Below, one piece after another: positions 63,953 to 64,000 of a DNA stretch of 64,000 bases. The number at the start of each line of letters is the position of its first letter. Position 1 is the first letter of the stretch. The notes below the pieces were generated by a model. That model was not told the DNA's origin, searched no databases, and saw only the letters and a list, made by a program, of their open reading frames with translations. Source of the stretch: JAYVFR01 sp043772945 (lineage in GTDB: Bacteria > Patescibacteriota > JACMRA01); assembly GCA_043772945.1 (NCBI GenBank), contig JAYVFR010000023.1:4437-68436 (forward strand). The letters are read 5' to 3'. The translations under genes and the position numbers were made by a program.

Positions 63953-64000
63953 CTATTTCAGCTCAAACTTAGCTTTAATTTCTGGTGAACAATCAGGATA
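63953..64000 (-). CDS. 3' end of a further four-Cys family gene (runs out of window)
   Basis: Only the last 15 codons are in the window: YPDCSPEIKAKFELK then TAG at 63955-63953. This is the same C-terminal signature, so the array continues beyond 64000. Confidence 0.7.
   Translation of the reverse strand, partial: YPDCSPEIKAKFELK

Overview
The window is AT-rich, densely packed DNA from a bacterium that I place, by inference, in the Patescibacteria (candidate phyla radiation). The supporting signs are small gene set style and scattered housekeeping genes, a VirB4/TraG/VirB2-like secretion or pilus gene set split over several loci, many membrane-anchored proteins of unknown family, PrmC with NLPY in place of NPPY, and unusual fusions in core genes. 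UGA is used as a stop (for example at 18405-18407), which argues against the UGA-recoding Absconditabacteria and Gracilibacteria. I cannot name the lineage more closely.

Layout. 0.06-2.2 kb: an rplQ-rplM-M16 peptidase operon. 2.5-7.4 kb: a GRDP-like protein, an HTH-methyltransferase fusion, a small membrane protein and a TraG/VirD4-like ATPase. 7.4-8.2 kb: tRNA-Ile(UAU), a small heat shock protein and tRNA-His. 8.3-13.1 kb: a ZnuABC-like metal importer and a VirB4 ATPase with an Asn/Gln-rich head. 13.3-17.2 kb: an SH3-like secreted protein, a coiled-coil protein and an unusual HAD-PNPase fusion. 17.3-29.9 kb: Nudix, SecY, DUF2079 and GT2 glycan genes, 6-phosphogluconolactonase, rpsS, MazG, DnaJ, PrmC and two TrbC/VirB2-like proteins, one of them with four tandem pilin-like modules. 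29.9-38.9 kb: infB, a GT-C transferase, a cassette of orphan genes led by Shine-Dalgarno sites, a Nudix protein and a secreted GH113-like glycosidase. 39.2-43.9 kb: a defence pair (ApeA/HEPN-like protein plus single-chain type IIG restriction-modification enzyme) bracketed by a 61-bp repeat. 44-49.3 kb: a MacB-type ABC transporter, a small GIY-YIG palindromic element, DedA, PilM and two orphans. 49.5-57.3 kb: a surface Ig-like protein, RmuC, a LysRS-AlaX fusion, an orphan and FtsW/RodA. 57.5-64 kb: a locus that looks like a phase-variable polymorphic toxin with a family of membrane-anchored four-cysteine partners.

Two expression styles are visible. Many core genes have no Shine-Dalgarno sequence but carry TTGACA or a close variant 29-34 nt before the start codon, as expected for leaderless mRNAs. 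Five orphan genes instead have a clear AGGAG 7-11 nt before the start.

The best candidate for an undescribed system is the 57.5-64 kb locus. A secreted protein with a coiled-coil body, Ser-rich linker, ricin-type lectin and a putative permuted papain-like C-terminal domain is split by two slippage-prone sites, a C7 tract and a 16-bp tandem repeat. Removing one C and one repeat unit restores a single 874-residue frame. Behind it lie an orphan copy of the end of the catalytic domain and at least five membrane proteins sharing the C-terminal signature DYPDCSxEIKAKF, which I suggest are immunity-like partners.
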